From JAZDFC01 sp043808235 (GTDB taxonomy: Bacteria > Bacteroidota > Ignavibacteria > Ignavibacteriales > Melioribacteraceae), in contig JAZDFC010000080.1 of NCBI GenBank assembly GCA_043808235.1, positions 62,001-126,000 of the forward strand: a DNA stretch of 64,000 nucleotides, written 5' to 3'. Within the stretch, counting starts at the first letter, position 1; every line of letters starts with the position of its first letter. Below the pieces are notes generated by a model. That model was not told the origin of the DNA, did no database searches, and worked only from the letters and a program-made list of their open reading frames with translations. Below, one piece after another: positions 54,525 through 63,702 of the stretch. The translations under genes were made by a program, and so were the position numbers.

Positions 54525-55709
54525 ATGGAACTCGCCTCAAAAATCTTGGCAGCAGCTAATGAACTGTCGGAATATACCGCATCAAATCTTTCGGAACTTA
54601 TCAAACTAAAATCGCTATCGTGCAAGGAAAAGGAAGTTGCATTCAAATTAAAAAGCATGATGGAAGAAGCCGGTTTTGATGAAGTTAAAATAGACGGACT
54701 TGGAAATGTTATTGGTAGAATCGGAAACGGTAAGAAGATTCTCGCGATTGACGGGCACATCGACACAGTTGATATTGGCAATCTTGAAAGCTGGCATTTC
54801 GATCCGCTCGGTGGAGAAATCAAAGATGGATATGTTCACGGCAGAGGAAGTGTCGATCAAAAAGGCGGTGTTGCTTCTTTTATTACTGCAGGAAAAATCA
54901 TAAAGCAACTCGGATTGATAAATGATGTCACAATATATTTTGTCGGATCAGTTATCGAAGAAGACTGCGACGGACTATGCTGGAAATATATTATTGAAGA
55001 AGATAAAATAAAACCGGACTGTGTAATCATAACCGAACCGACTAACATGAACATTTACCGTGGGCAGCGCGGAAGAATGGAAATGCATGTCTCATTTTAC
55101 GGAGTTTCGTCTCACGGTTCGGCGCCTGAACGAGGGAAGAATGCAATTTATACGGCTTCGCGTGCTGCACTCGAAATTGAAAAACTGAATGAGAGATTAG
55201 CATACGATGATTTCCTCGGAAAGGGTTCGATTACAATTTCGGAGATTATCTCATCGAGTCCTTCGCTTTGCGCTGTTGCAGATTTTGCACGGATTCATCT
55301 TGACAGAAGATTGACTTGGGGAGAGGATATTAATTGGGCTGTAAAACAAATTGAAGAAATTGTAAAGAATGAAAACGTAAAAGTCGAGACACTTGAATAC
55401 AAAGAAAAATCATTCACCGATTTGGAATATGGAATGAAGAAATACTATCCGACATGGAAAATTGAAGAAGATCATCCTGTAATTCAAAAAGGAAAATCTG
55501 TTTATAAAAATTTATTCGACGCCGAACCACTGATTGATAAATGGACGTTTTCGACAAACGGGATCTCCATCAACGGTATTTATGGAATTCCAATAATCGG
55601 ATTTGGTCCTGGCAACGAAGTGCTTGCCCACGCACCGGATGAAAAAGTACCGGTGGATCAGCTGGTAAAAGCAAGTGCGTTTTATACGCTGTACGCTCTT
55701 TCATTCTGA
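54525..55709 (+). CDS. ygeY: YgeY-family metallohydrolase
   Basis: 394 residues, M20-type metallopeptidase fold as in the selenium-linked YgeY. Metal ligands visible: DGHIDTVDIGN, then the dinuclear partners in EEDCDG and HLDRR; SHGSAPERGKNAIY and FGPGNEVLAHAPDEKVPVDQ complete the fold. Family members hydrolyse N-acyl or carbamoyl amino acids. Its stop codon lies inside a short palindromic repeat (55703-55723). Divergent from YgfK, so the 149-bp gap holds promoters for both. Confidence 0.9.
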   Translation: MELASKILAAANELSEYTASNLSELIKLKSLSCKEKEVAFKLKSMMEEAGFDEVKIDGLGNVIGRIGNGKKILAIDGHIDTVDIGNLESWHFDPLGGEIKDGYVHGRGSVDQKGGVASFITAGKIIKQLGLINDVTIYFVGSVIEEDCDGLCWKYIIEEDKIKPDCVIITEPTNMNIYRGQRGRMEMHVSFYGVSSHGSAPERGKNAIYTASRAALEIEKLNERLAYDDFLGKGSITISEIISSSPSLCAVADFARIHLDRRLTWGEDINWAVKQIEEIVKNENVKVETLEYKEKSFTDLEYGMKKYYPTWKIEEDHPVIQKGKSVYKNLFDAEPLIDKWTFSTNGISINGIYGIPIIGFGPGNEVLAHAPDEKVPVDQLVKASAFYTLYALSF

Positions 55710-55723
55710 GCGAAGCGCAGAAT
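55703..55723. repeat. Short palindromic repeat CTGAGCGAAGCG
   Basis: ATTCTG (55703-55708), spacer AGCGAAGCG, CAGAAT (55718-55723). A second variant occurs at 56798-56818. The ygeY stop codon TGA is inside it. Confidence 0.7.
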
Positions 55724-55784
55724 CTCAAAATAGATATTTCGAAGAAATCGATTTGAAAAAAATGATAAATCCTGGAGATAAACC

Positions 55785-56795
55785 ATGGAATTAAATTTCA
55801 AGAAAAAACATTTCCTATCCGAAGATGATTGGACAAAGGAAGAACTCGATACTGTTTTCGAACGTGCATTCGAGTTAAAGAAAAAATTTTATGATGAAGA
55901 ACTGACGCTTCATCTTCCATATAAAACTTTATTTATGATATTTTTTGAACAGTCAACCCGTACGAGAAATTCTATGGAGGCGGGAATGACGCAGCTTGGC
56001 GGACATGCGCATGATTTGACTGCAGACAAGATGCAAATCTCTCACGGCGAAGCGCCAAAGGATACTGCAATAATTCTTTCCCGGATGGGACATGGAATTG
56101 CATGTCGTAATTGTTTTTATGGTGTCGGAAAAAAATATTTAGACGAAATGGCGCAGCATGCAACAGTTCCGGTTATGTCTTTGCAGGATGATGTTTACCA
56201 CCCGATGCAGGGCATTGCAGATTTGATGACAATTTTTGAGCACTGCGGTAAAAATACAAAAGGATTGAAAGTTACGATTTCGTGGGCATACGCGGATACT
56301 CACAGCAAACCGCTTTCGGTTCCACAATCGCAAATTCTATTGTTGCCGCGTTACGGAATTGATGTTACTGTTGCACATCCAAAAGAATTTCCTTTAAGCA
56401 AAAATATTGTGGAGAAAGCAAAACAGAATGCAGTTACCGGAGGAGGCAGTATCCGGTTTACAGATAACATGGATGAAGCATTTGAAGGCGCTCAAATTGT
56501 TGTTCCGAAAAATTGGGGTGGATTCGGTCATTATGATGTTGATTATTATTTGGAGAATGAGGAAGAATGCAAACTGGAAATGAAAGCGAATCTGAAAAAG
56601 TATAAATCATGGATTTGCGATGAGAATAGAATTAAACTTGCCGATAAAAACGTTAAACTGATGCATGCACTTCCGGCTGATAGAAATCATGAAGTTACGG
56701 ATGAAATTCTCGACGATCCGAACATTTCGATTGTGTTCGACGAAGCGGAAAACAGGCTGCACACTGCTAAAGCAATTATGAGTTTGATTATGTAG
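55785..56795 (+). CDS. ygeW: Knotted carbamoyltransferase YgeW
   Basis: 336 residues, shorter than E. coli YgeW (about 396) but with all key parts: carbamoyl-phosphate loop FEQSTRTRNSMEAG, the HGEAPKDTAIILSRMGH region, the knot-forming C-terminal domain and LMHALPADRNHEVTDEILDD. Member of the YgeW subgroup of transcarbamylases, expected to release carbamoyl phosphate or transfer carbamoyl onto an amino compound such as 2,3-diaminopropionate in purine breakdown. 75 bp after YgeY. Confidence 0.9.
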   Translation: MELNFKKKHFLSEDDWTKEELDTVFERAFELKKKFYDEELTLHLPYKTLFMIFFEQSTRTRNSMEAGMTQLGGHAHDLTADKMQISHGEAPKDTAIILSRMGHGIACRNCFYGVGKKYLDEMAQHATVPVMSLQDDVYHPMQGIADLMTIFEHCGKNTKGLKVTISWAYADTHSKPLSVPQSQILLLPRYGIDVTVAHPKEFPLSKNIVEKAKQNAVTGGGSIRFTDNMDEAFEGAQIVVPKNWGGFGHYDVDYYLENEEECKLEMKANLKKYKSWICDENRIKLADKNVKLMHALPADRNHEVTDEILDDPNISIVFDEAENRLHTAKAIMSLIM

Positions 56796-56797
56796 AA

Positions 56798-56818
56798 ACT
56801 CTGAGCGAAACGAAGAGT
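56798..56818. repeat. Short palindromic repeat, second copy
   Basis: ACTCT (56798-56802), CTGAGCGAAACG core, AGAGT (56814-56818); variant of 55703-55723. Confidence 0.6.
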
Positions 56819-56854
56819 CTCAATTAATAAATAAACAATATTTTCTGTTATCCA

Positions 56855-58120
56855 ATGAATAATTATATCTTCAAATGTTCTTCATGCGGTAAAACTTTCG
56901 ATAAAAATAAAATCGAAAGTGAGCTTATTTACCTTTGTCCGGATTGCGGACGGATAGAAGATAATTTGCCTTTACATGGTGTGCTTTTAATAGAATATGT
57001 TTACGATGAAATTAGAAAGAGTATTGATAAAGAATTATTTCTGAAACAGCAGCCCGGCAAGTTTTGGCTTCATGATTACCTATGGCCGATTGAATGCTCG
57101 AAAGGGAAGATAACCGGATTGGATGAAAACTTACAGGAAAGAATTTCTCTGCGCCCAAAATTTCTACATGAGATTTCAATTGAAGGAAAATCATTCCACA
57201 TTTTTGATGATACGCGCAACCCGACTTTTTCATTCAAAGATAGAGCCTCGATATTAGTTGCAGTAAAAGCGCTTCAACTTGGAATAAAAGAGATATCAGC
57301 CGCATCAACCGGGAATGCCGGTTCATCGATTGCGGGAATTTGTGCGATGCTCGGATTAAACACCCATGTATTTGTCCCGAAAAATATTCCCGATGCAAAA
57401 AGAATTCAGATACAATCCTACGGCGCTAATATTTACATAGTCAACGGCAATTATGATGCAGCATTCGATTTATGCTTTGAAATTTCGAATCATAAAAAAT
57501 GGTTTAATCGCAACACTGCTTTTAATCCGCTAACAATCGAAGGGAAAAAGTCAGCAGCTTACGACATCTTTCTTGAAACAAAAGGAATACTGCCGGAAAA
57601 CATAATCGTGCCGGTTGGAGATGGAGTAATTATCTCCGGTCTGTACAAAGGATTTTGGGAATTACAGCAATTAGGATGGATTGAAAAAATTCCGAAGTTG
57701 ATAGCAGTGCAAGCAGAAGGCAGCGATGCACTCGTAAGATTTTTAAGCTCTGGAAAATTTGAATATAAACCGGCGCATACTATTGCCGACAGCATTAGCG
57801 CAGGCGTGCCACGATGTTTGTATCTCGCTGTGGAAGCAGTCCAAAAGTCACATGGTTTTGCAATGACTGTTACCGATGAAGAAATTCTTTTTGCACAGCG
57901 AGAAATAATACAAAAGACAGGAATATTTATCGAACCTTCGTGTTCAACAACTTACGCCGCTCTTCAAAAAATAAGTGATAACGGGACTTATCAACCGGAA
58001 GAAAAATATTTGTTGATGTTCACAGGCAATGGGTTGAAAGATATTTCTGCATTAAGTTCGTGGAATAAAAAAGCTCCCGTCAAAAGCTGCGAAGAATGGA
58101 AGGAACATTTTGGATTATGA
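56855..58120 (+). CDS. Threonine-synthase-like PLP enzyme with zinc ribbon (YgeX candidate)
   Basis: 421 residues. N-terminal zinc ribbon (Cys8, 11, 28, 31) followed by a fold-type-II PLP domain: TFSFKDRAS with Lys128, AASTGNAGSSIAG, and a glycine-rich PLP loop (GDGVIISGLYKG). Resembles threonine synthase but sits in a purine cluster beside YgeW and YgeY. It could perform the diaminopropionate ammonia-lyase step (YgeX) or a threonine-synthase-like side reaction; the ammonia-lyase role is inferred from gene order. Its stop overlaps the next start (ATGA). Confidence 0.75.
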   Translation: MNNYIFKCSSCGKTFDKNKIESELIYLCPDCGRIEDNLPLHGVLLIEYVYDEIRKSIDKELFLKQQPGKFWLHDYLWPIECSKGKITGLDENLQERISLRPKFLHEISIEGKSFHIFDDTRNPTFSFKDRASILVAVKALQLGIKEISAASTGNAGSSIAGICAMLGLNTHVFVPKNIPDAKRIQIQSYGANIYIVNGNYDAAFDLCFEISNHKKWFNRNTAFNPLTIEGKKSAAYDIFLETKGILPENIIVPVGDGVIISGLYKGFWELQQLGWIEKIPKLIAVQAEGSDALVRFLSSGKFEYKPAHTIADSISAGVPRCLYLAVEAVQKSHGFAMTVTDEEILFAQREIIQKTGIFIEPSCSTTYAALQKISDNGTYQPEEKYLLMFTGNGLKDISALSSWNKKAPVKSCEEWKEHFGL

Positions 58121-58779
58121 GAATATGCGGAATCATAATCAGCGCCGGATTATCTGAGCGGATGGGTACGGATAAAGCATTGCTTAACTACAATGGAATT
58201 CCGTTCGTCATTCAAATTATTTTGAATCTTTCAAAAGTCTGTGAGAAGATTATAGTAGTTACCAGACATAACTCAGAGAAAATAAAAATCTCAATTGAAG
58301 AATTTTTTTTGTCACACAATCTTCTCAACAATGAAACAATTAGTCAATTCAGGCATGCTGAACTTAAAGACGCAAAAGAAAAAGTAAAGGTAATTTTTAA
58401 CCCGGATTATGAAACCGGGATGTTCACTTCGCTTCAAAAGGGAATAGGGGAAGCATTGAATTACGATTGGACTATTTATCATTTTGTTGACCAGCCAATG
58501 TTGCAGGAGAATTTTTACAGTGATTTGATTTCTCAAACAGATGAGACATATGATTGGATACAGCCGGAATATAAAGGAAAGAAAGGTCACCCGATAGTAT
58601 TTCGCAAATCAATTTATGACATGATACTAAACTCGCCGCAGGAATCTTCATTGAAAGAAATTAGCAACAATGAAATTATAAAAAAGAAATTATGGGATTG
58701 CGGTTACCCCGAAGTATTGAATGATATCGATACTCCGGATATTTATTACGAATTAACAAACGGAAGAACATGGATATAA
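58117..58779 (+). CDS. Molybdenum cofactor cytidylyltransferase (MocA/YgfJ-like)
   Basis: 220 residues from ATG 58117 (in the stop of the previous gene). NTP-transferase fold: ISAGLSERMGTDKALLNYNG (G-x-S-x-RMG-K signature), VDQPML, GHPIVFRKSIYD. Adds CMP or GMP to molybdopterin to make the dinucleotide form used by the hydroxylases of this cluster. Overlap with both neighbours shows tight coupling. Confidence 0.9.
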   Translation: MRICGIIISAGLSERMGTDKALLNYNGIPFVIQIILNLSKVCEKIIVVTRHNSEKIKISIEEFFLSHNLLNNETISQFRHAELKDAKEKVKVIFNPDYETGMFTSLQKGIGEALNYDWTIYHFVDQPMLQENFYSDLISQTDETYDWIQPEYKGKKGHPIVFRKSIYDMILNSPQESSLKEISNNEIIKKKLWDCGYPEVLNDIDTPDIYYELTNGRTWI

Positions 58780-59579
58780 TTAAAAAAATAGCCGAGTTAA
58801 GTGAGTCGAATAATTCATTTGTACTTGCTACAGTTGTAAATATCGAAGGCTCGGTTCCCGGTAAGATTGGATTTAAGCTGATAACAAAAAGCGACGGAAC
58901 AACGTTCGGAACAATCGGCGGCGGAGCCATCGAAAAAAAAGTTATCGAAGAATCACTTAATCGGATTTCTTCGCGCGAGAGCGGAACAAAAGAATATTTG
59001 CTTTCCGATAAGTTAACAGTTGTAAGCGGAGATGAAGAAGTTGTCCCTATGATGTGCAGCGGCAAAGTATGGATTTACTTCGAAGTATTCGGCGCCACCC
59101 AGGAAGTTTATATTTTCGGCGGCGGACATGTAGGAAGCGCACTTTTGTATTTTCTTTCGAAATTGAATTACTACACAACACTGATTGATAACAGGATTGA
59201 GTTTGCAAATAAAGAAAAGAATCCGTTTGCAGCCAAAATTATTTGCAGCGATTATATTGAGTACGCAAAAAGTTTTAATCCGAAACCGGAATCATATTTT
59301 GTAATTCTTACACACGGCCATGTTTTTGATTATAAAATTTTAAAGACGATATGTGAAAGAAAGATTGAAGCGAAATATATTGGTGTAATCGGTTCGCGCA
59401 CTAAATCTGCCGGAATGATAAAGAAGTTAAAAGAAGAACTTGGTGATGATATCGATTTATCAAAATTGCATACGCCGGTAGGATTACAAATCGGCGGAAG
59501 CACAGCCGAGGAAATAGCGCTTTCAATCGCCGCGGAGATACAATCAATTTGCTTCGGCGAAAACAAAAAGAAATGGTAA
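58770..59579 (+). CDS. XdhC-family Mo-cofactor sulfuration/insertion chaperone
   Basis: 269 residues with the XdhC/CoxI pattern: N-terminal domain (LATVVNIEGSVPGKIGFKLI, GTIGGGAIEKKVIEE) and a C-terminal Rossmann portion (YIFGGGHVGSALLYF, YIGVIGSRTKS, TPVGLQIGGSTAEEIALSIA). Inserts the sulfurated or selenated Mo cofactor into xanthine-dehydrogenase-type enzymes, which the flanking genes encode. Starts 10 bp before the MocA stop. Confidence 0.92.
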   Translation: MDIIKKIAELSESNNSFVLATVVNIEGSVPGKIGFKLITKSDGTTFGTIGGGAIEKKVIEESLNRISSRESGTKEYLLSDKLTVVSGDEEVVPMMCSGKVWIYFEVFGATQEVYIFGGGHVGSALLYFLSKLNYYTTLIDNRIEFANKEKNPFAAKIICSDYIEYAKSFNPKPESYFVILTHGHVFDYKILKTICERKIEAKYIGVIGSRTKSAGMIKKLKEELGDDIDLSKLHTPVGLQIGGSTAEEIALSIAAEIQSICFGENKKKW

Positions 59580-59804
59580 TTATATTCTTTTGGGATTGCT
59601 TGCAATCTTACAATGCGATTCTTTGAGTCTTAGTGTCTTTGTGGCTATTTATAATTTTGAGTCATTCATAAATGGTATTTTGCCACAAAGACTCGAAGAC
59701 ACAAAGGGACGAAAAGAATTCTAAACTAATCCCTTTGAGAATAAATTTAATTTAAAAGTTGGAATAATCTAAAATAATATTTGAGAAAATAACGGAGAGA
59801 AAAA
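59580..59804. other. Intergenic gap with long palindrome
   Basis: 225 bp before the second hydroxylase operon. Arms CTTTGAGTCTTAGTGTCTTT (59621-59640) and ACAAAGACTCGAAGACACAA (59685-59704) are complementary except at three positions. Same repeat family as 34531-34615 but with different internal bases. Probably breaks up the transcription unit. Confidence 0.7.
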
Positions 59805-61223
59805 ATGAACTCTGCCGTAAAATTTATTTGCAACAACGAAGAAATATCCGTCAACATTCATCCCGCAACAACACTGCTCGATTACATTCGCAAGCAATTG
59901 AGATTGACGGGCACAAAAGAATCATGCCGGGAAGGCGACTGCGGTTCATGCGCTGTACTCGTCGGACAGTTGGTTGGCGGCGAAGTAAATTATTGTGTTG
60001 AGAATTCATGCATACTTCCAATTGGAGCAATCCACGGTAAACATATAGTTACAATCGAAGGATTGAGCAGCGAAACGCTTAACACAATTCAAAAAATATT
60101 TGTTGAAGAAGGCGCAACACAATGCGGATTCTGCACCCCCGGGTTTATAATTTCTTTAACAGGATATTTATTGTCAAATCCAGAAACAGATTATGCGGAC
60201 GCAATCAATTCATTAGATGGCAATATTTGCAGATGCACGGGCTATTCATCCATTCGCAGAGTCGCAGCAAAAGTTTTACAATACATGGATGAAGACGGGG
60301 ACAACTCTACTAATCATTTTCAAAAGCTGATGGACAAAAAAATAATCCCGGAATATTTTAAAACCATTGCAAGTAGATTGACAAATATTGAGCCGTTAAT
60401 TTTCCCGGAAGAAATTCCATCACAGAAAATAATCGGCGGCGGAACGGATTTGTTTGTGCAAAGATGGGAAGAGTTACTACATTCGGATGTAAAGTTTCTG
60501 CACAAGGAAAACGAAGATGATTTCATATTTGTACGCGAAGGTAGAGTCTTCATTAATTCAAGAACAACCGTAAATGAATTCATGCATTCACCGGTTATTG
60601 GAAATGTTATTCCGCAAATAAAAGAATTTTTAAAACTTTTCGGCTCAAATCCAATCCGGAACCGCGCTACGATTGGCGGAAACATTGTTAACGCCTCACC
60701 GATTGGCGACATCTCAAATTTTCTTTTAGCATTCGATTCGACTTTGCATTTGAGAAATTCCGGAAATGAAAGGGAAGTTGAATTAAAGAAATTCTACATT
60801 GATTATAAGAAGTGCGATTTGCGACCGGGAGAATTCATAGATAAAATCAGCTTCGCTTTACCGGATAAAAAATACCATCTCAATTTTGAAAAGGTATCGC
60901 GCCGGACGTATCTTGATATCGCAAGCGTGAATACGACAATTCTGATTGCAGAAGAAAACATGAAAATCAAAAAGATTCATCTTTCTGCCGGCGGAGTTTT
61001 TCCTTACCCGCTTTATCTCTCGCGGACATCAGAGTATTTAAAAGGGAAAATCATTTCGGAAAAAATAATCGGCGAAGCCGTAAAAATCGCGAAGGAAGAA
61101 ATCAAACCAATCTCCGATGCGCGCGGCAGTGTCGAATACAAACGGCTTCTACTCGGACAGTTAATCAAGGCGCACTTTATCAAACTATTTCTCCGATTAT
61201 TTGATGTGGAGGAATTAGCATGA
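59805..61223 (+). CDS. Xanthine dehydrogenase small subunit (2Fe-2S plus FAD fused)
   Basis: 472 residues joining both redox modules: 2Fe-2S domains at 1-155 (CREGDCGSCAVLVG, CGFCTPGF, GNICRCTGY) and the FAD domain at about 185-460 (IIGGGTDLFVQRWEE, IRNRATIGGNIVNASPIGDI, FEKVSRRTYLDIASVN). This is the XdhA-type small subunit of two-gene xanthine dehydrogenases, unlike the split form at 49893-51268. Followed by the large subunit in an ATGA overlap. Confidence 0.92.
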   Translation: MNSAVKFICNNEEISVNIHPATTLLDYIRKQLRLTGTKESCREGDCGSCAVLVGQLVGGEVNYCVENSCILPIGAIHGKHIVTIEGLSSETLNTIQKIFVEEGATQCGFCTPGFIISLTGYLLSNPETDYADAINSLDGNICRCTGYSSIRRVAAKVLQYMDEDGDNSTNHFQKLMDKKIIPEYFKTIASRLTNIEPLIFPEEIPSQKIIGGGTDLFVQRWEELLHSDVKFLHKENEDDFIFVREGRVFINSRTTVNEFMHSPVIGNVIPQIKEFLKLFGSNPIRNRATIGGNIVNASPIGDISNFLLAFDSTLHLRNSGNEREVELKKFYIDYKKCDLRPGEFIDKISFALPDKKYHLNFEKVSRRTYLDIASVNTTILIAEENMKIKKIHLSAGGVFPYPLYLSRTSEYLKGKIISEKIIGEAVKIAKEEIKPISDARGSVEYKRLLLGQLIKAHFIKLFLRLFDVEELA

Positions 61224-63484
61224 AATATTATGATTGGATACAACACGTAAAAGGTTCCTCACAATTTATTGATGACATTACATTACCGGAAGGCTGTCTT
61301 CACGCTGCAATTTATTATTCGAATGTTGCGCATGCAAAAATAAAAAATCTGATTCTTGACGAAGCGTTGAACACTGCCGGTGTGAAAGAAGTAATAACTT
61401 ACAAAGATATTCCAGGTGAGAACCAGATTGGCGGAATAATTCCCGATGAAACTTTGTTAGCGGAAAATCATATTCATTATTCGGGCGAACCGATTGCGAT
61501 AGTTGTTGGAGAAACAATTCATTCCGCAAGAGAAGCAGTTCGAAAAATAAAAATTGTGATAGAAGAATTGGAACCGGTAACCGATCCGCGCGCGGCATTT
61601 GCGAATAGCAATATTCTTATCCCGCCAATGATCTTTTCACTCGGTGATGTTGATGATGCATGGAAAGAATGTGATTTTTTAGTTGAAGGAAAAGTAGAAT
61701 CCGGCGCGCAGGAACATCTCTATCTTGAAACACAAGGCTCAATTGCGTCGCCGGTTGAAGGAGGCGGAGTGAAAATAATTTCATCAACTCAAGGACCGAC
61801 TGCTGTGCAAAAAGCGGCTTCGCGTGTGCTCGGAATTTCAATGAACAAAATTGAGGTGGATGTTTTGAGACTGGGCGGCGGATTCGGCGGTAAAGAAGAT
61901 CAAGCAACTCCGTTTGGATGTATGGCTGCGCTGGCAGCATTCAATTTGAAGAAGCCGGTCAAATTAGTATTGAACAGAAAAGATGATCTCCGCATTACCG
62001 GCAAACGGCATCCGTATTCATCGGATTATAAAATCGGTTTGACAAAGGAAAGAAAGATACTCGCTTACGAAGCAGTATTTTATCAAAACGGCGGAGCGGT
62101 TGCGGATTTGTCACCGGCAATTTTACAACGGACAATGTTCCATGCAACCAACAGTTATTTCATCCCTAATGTAAAGGCAACCGGTTATAGCTGCAAAACA
62201 AATCTTCCGCCGTTTACTGCATTCCGCGGATTCGGCGGTCCGCAGGCAATGTTTGTTCTCGAAAGCGCAATTCATAAAGCGGCGGCTGCGCTTGGTATTG
62301 ATGCATCGGTAATCCAGGAAAAGAATTTGTTGAGGGAAGGAGACGAATTTCCATACGGACAAAAAACAAAAGACTGCCACGCTAAGGTTTGCTGGAACAA
62401 CGCAGTTGAGAATTATGAATTCGAAAAAAGTAAAAATGAAATTGCGGAGTTTAATTCGAAGAATAAATATTTAAAGAAAGGCATTTCTCTAATGCCCATT
62501 TGTTTTGGAATTTCTTTTACAAATACTTCGATGAACCAGGCAGGCGCGCTTGTGCACATTTACAAAGACGGAAGTGTTGGAATAAGCACCGCAGCGATTG
62601 AAATGGGGCAGGGCGTGAATACAAAAATGAGAGAGGTTGCGGGTAGGATTTTCGGAGCGGATGAAAGTAGAATTAAAATGGAATCGACGAACACTTCGAG
62701 AGTTGCAAATACTTCGCCAACGGCGGCAAGTTCCGCTGCGGACTTGAACGGCAAGGCGGTTGAGTCGGCAAGCAACGAGTTAATGAAACGGCTCAAGGAT
62801 TTTATATGTAAGTCAAACGGAATTACCGATAATAGAAAGATTGAAATTATTGATGAAAAGATTTTGATTGAAGGTAAAGAAACCGGGATGAACTGGGAGG
62901 AATTAATTTCGAAAGTGCATTTGAACCGAATCGATTTGAGCGCGCATGGATTTTATGCGACACCCGGAATTTATTTCGATACAAAAACTTCGAAAGGGGA
63001 TGCATTCGCATATCATGTTTTCGGAACCGCGATAATTGAAGTAACCGTCGATTGCCTGCGCGGAACATTTGAAATTGATTCGGTGAAAGTTGTTCATGAT
63101 TTCGGCGAGAGCATCGATAAACTTGTGGATAGGGGACAGGCGGAAGGCGCAATTGTGCAGGGACTCGGCTGGATGACATGCGAAGAAGTTATTTACAATG
63201 ATAAGGGAATTTTACTCACCGATACGCTCTCGACATACAAGGTGCCGGATATTCACTTTGCGCCGGAAAAGTTGGAATTGCAATTCCTTGAGAACAGTTC
63301 CAACCCGATGGGGATATTCAAATCCAAAGCTATCGGCGAGCCACCGTTTATGTACGGAATCGGCGCTTACTTCGCGGTAGCTAATGCAATGAAGGCGTAC
63401 AATCCTTCGGTTGAGATTAATTACAGAGCACCGATGACGCATGAGCGGGTGCTTTTAATTCTGAATCCCGTTTCAACAGAATGA
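61220..63484 (+). CDS. Xanthine dehydrogenase large (Mo) subunit
   Basis: 754 residues: Mo-pterin domain with GGGFGGKEDQ, FTAFRGFGGPQAMFVLESAI, EMGQGVNTKM and SKAIGEPPFMYG carrying the catalytic Glu. Together with 59805 makes an XdhAB-type hydroxylase, a different subunit arrangement from the first one in the cluster. It may oxidise a different purine (for instance hypoxanthine or xanthine) than the YgfK-linked enzyme. Last gene of the cluster. Confidence 0.92.
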   Translation: MKYYDWIQHVKGSSQFIDDITLPEGCLHAAIYYSNVAHAKIKNLILDEALNTAGVKEVITYKDIPGENQIGGIIPDETLLAENHIHYSGEPIAIVVGETIHSAREAVRKIKIVIEELEPVTDPRAAFANSNILIPPMIFSLGDVDDAWKECDFLVEGKVESGAQEHLYLETQGSIASPVEGGGVKIISSTQGPTAVQKAASRVLGISMNKIEVDVLRLGGGFGGKEDQATPFGCMAALAAFNLKKPVKLVLNRKDDLRITGKRHPYSSDYKIGLTKERKILAYEAVFYQNGGAVADLSPAILQRTMFHATNSYFIPNVKATGYSCKTNLPPFTAFRGFGGPQAMFVLESAIHKAAAALGIDASVIQEKNLLREGDEFPYGQKTKDCHAKVCWNNAVENYEFEKSKNEIAEFNSKNKYLKKGISLMPICFGISFTNTSMNQAGALVHIYKDGSVGISTAAIEMGQGVNTKMREVAGRIFGADESRIKMESTNTSRVANTSPTAASSAADLNGKAVESASNELMKRLKDFICKSNGITDNRKIEIIDEKILIEGKETGMNWEELISKVHLNRIDLSAHGFYATPGIYFDTKTSKGDAFAYHVFGTAIIEVTVDCLRGTFEIDSVKVVHDFGESIDKLVDRGQAEGAIVQGLGWMTCEEVIYNDKGILLTDTLSTYKVPDIHFAPEKLELQFLENSSNPMGIFKSKAIGEPPFMYGIGAYFAVANAMKAYNPSVEINYRAPMTHERVLLILNPVSTE

Positions 63485-63523
63485 AGAAAAACCTGCCGGC
63501 AGTTATTCGATTGAATTTCTTGG

Positions 63524-63547
63524 CTGTCACGAACCAATTCGTGACAG
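63524..63547. repeat. Perfect 10-bp palindrome
   Basis: CTGTCACGAA (63524-63533) and TTCGTGACAG (63538-63547), four-base loop; no T-run, so more likely a repeat or operator than a terminator. It follows the last hydroxylase gene by 40 bp. Confidence 0.6.
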
Positions 63548-63702
63548 TGATACAACAATAAATAGAACGGTCCTGAAATGGTTCATGACCGCCAGGTGGA
63601 AATACATGAAATGATTCCCTGAAAAGTCGGGGCAGGCGATGTTCGCAAATCGTTCTTAAAAAAAAATATAAAGTGGTTATTGAATTATAAGGAGCGGGTT
63701 TT

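Noticed and set aside
61617..61940. Long antisense frames within the hydroxylase genes
   Set aside because: They mirror the strongly coding plus strand with no start context or family match; shadows of the real genes.
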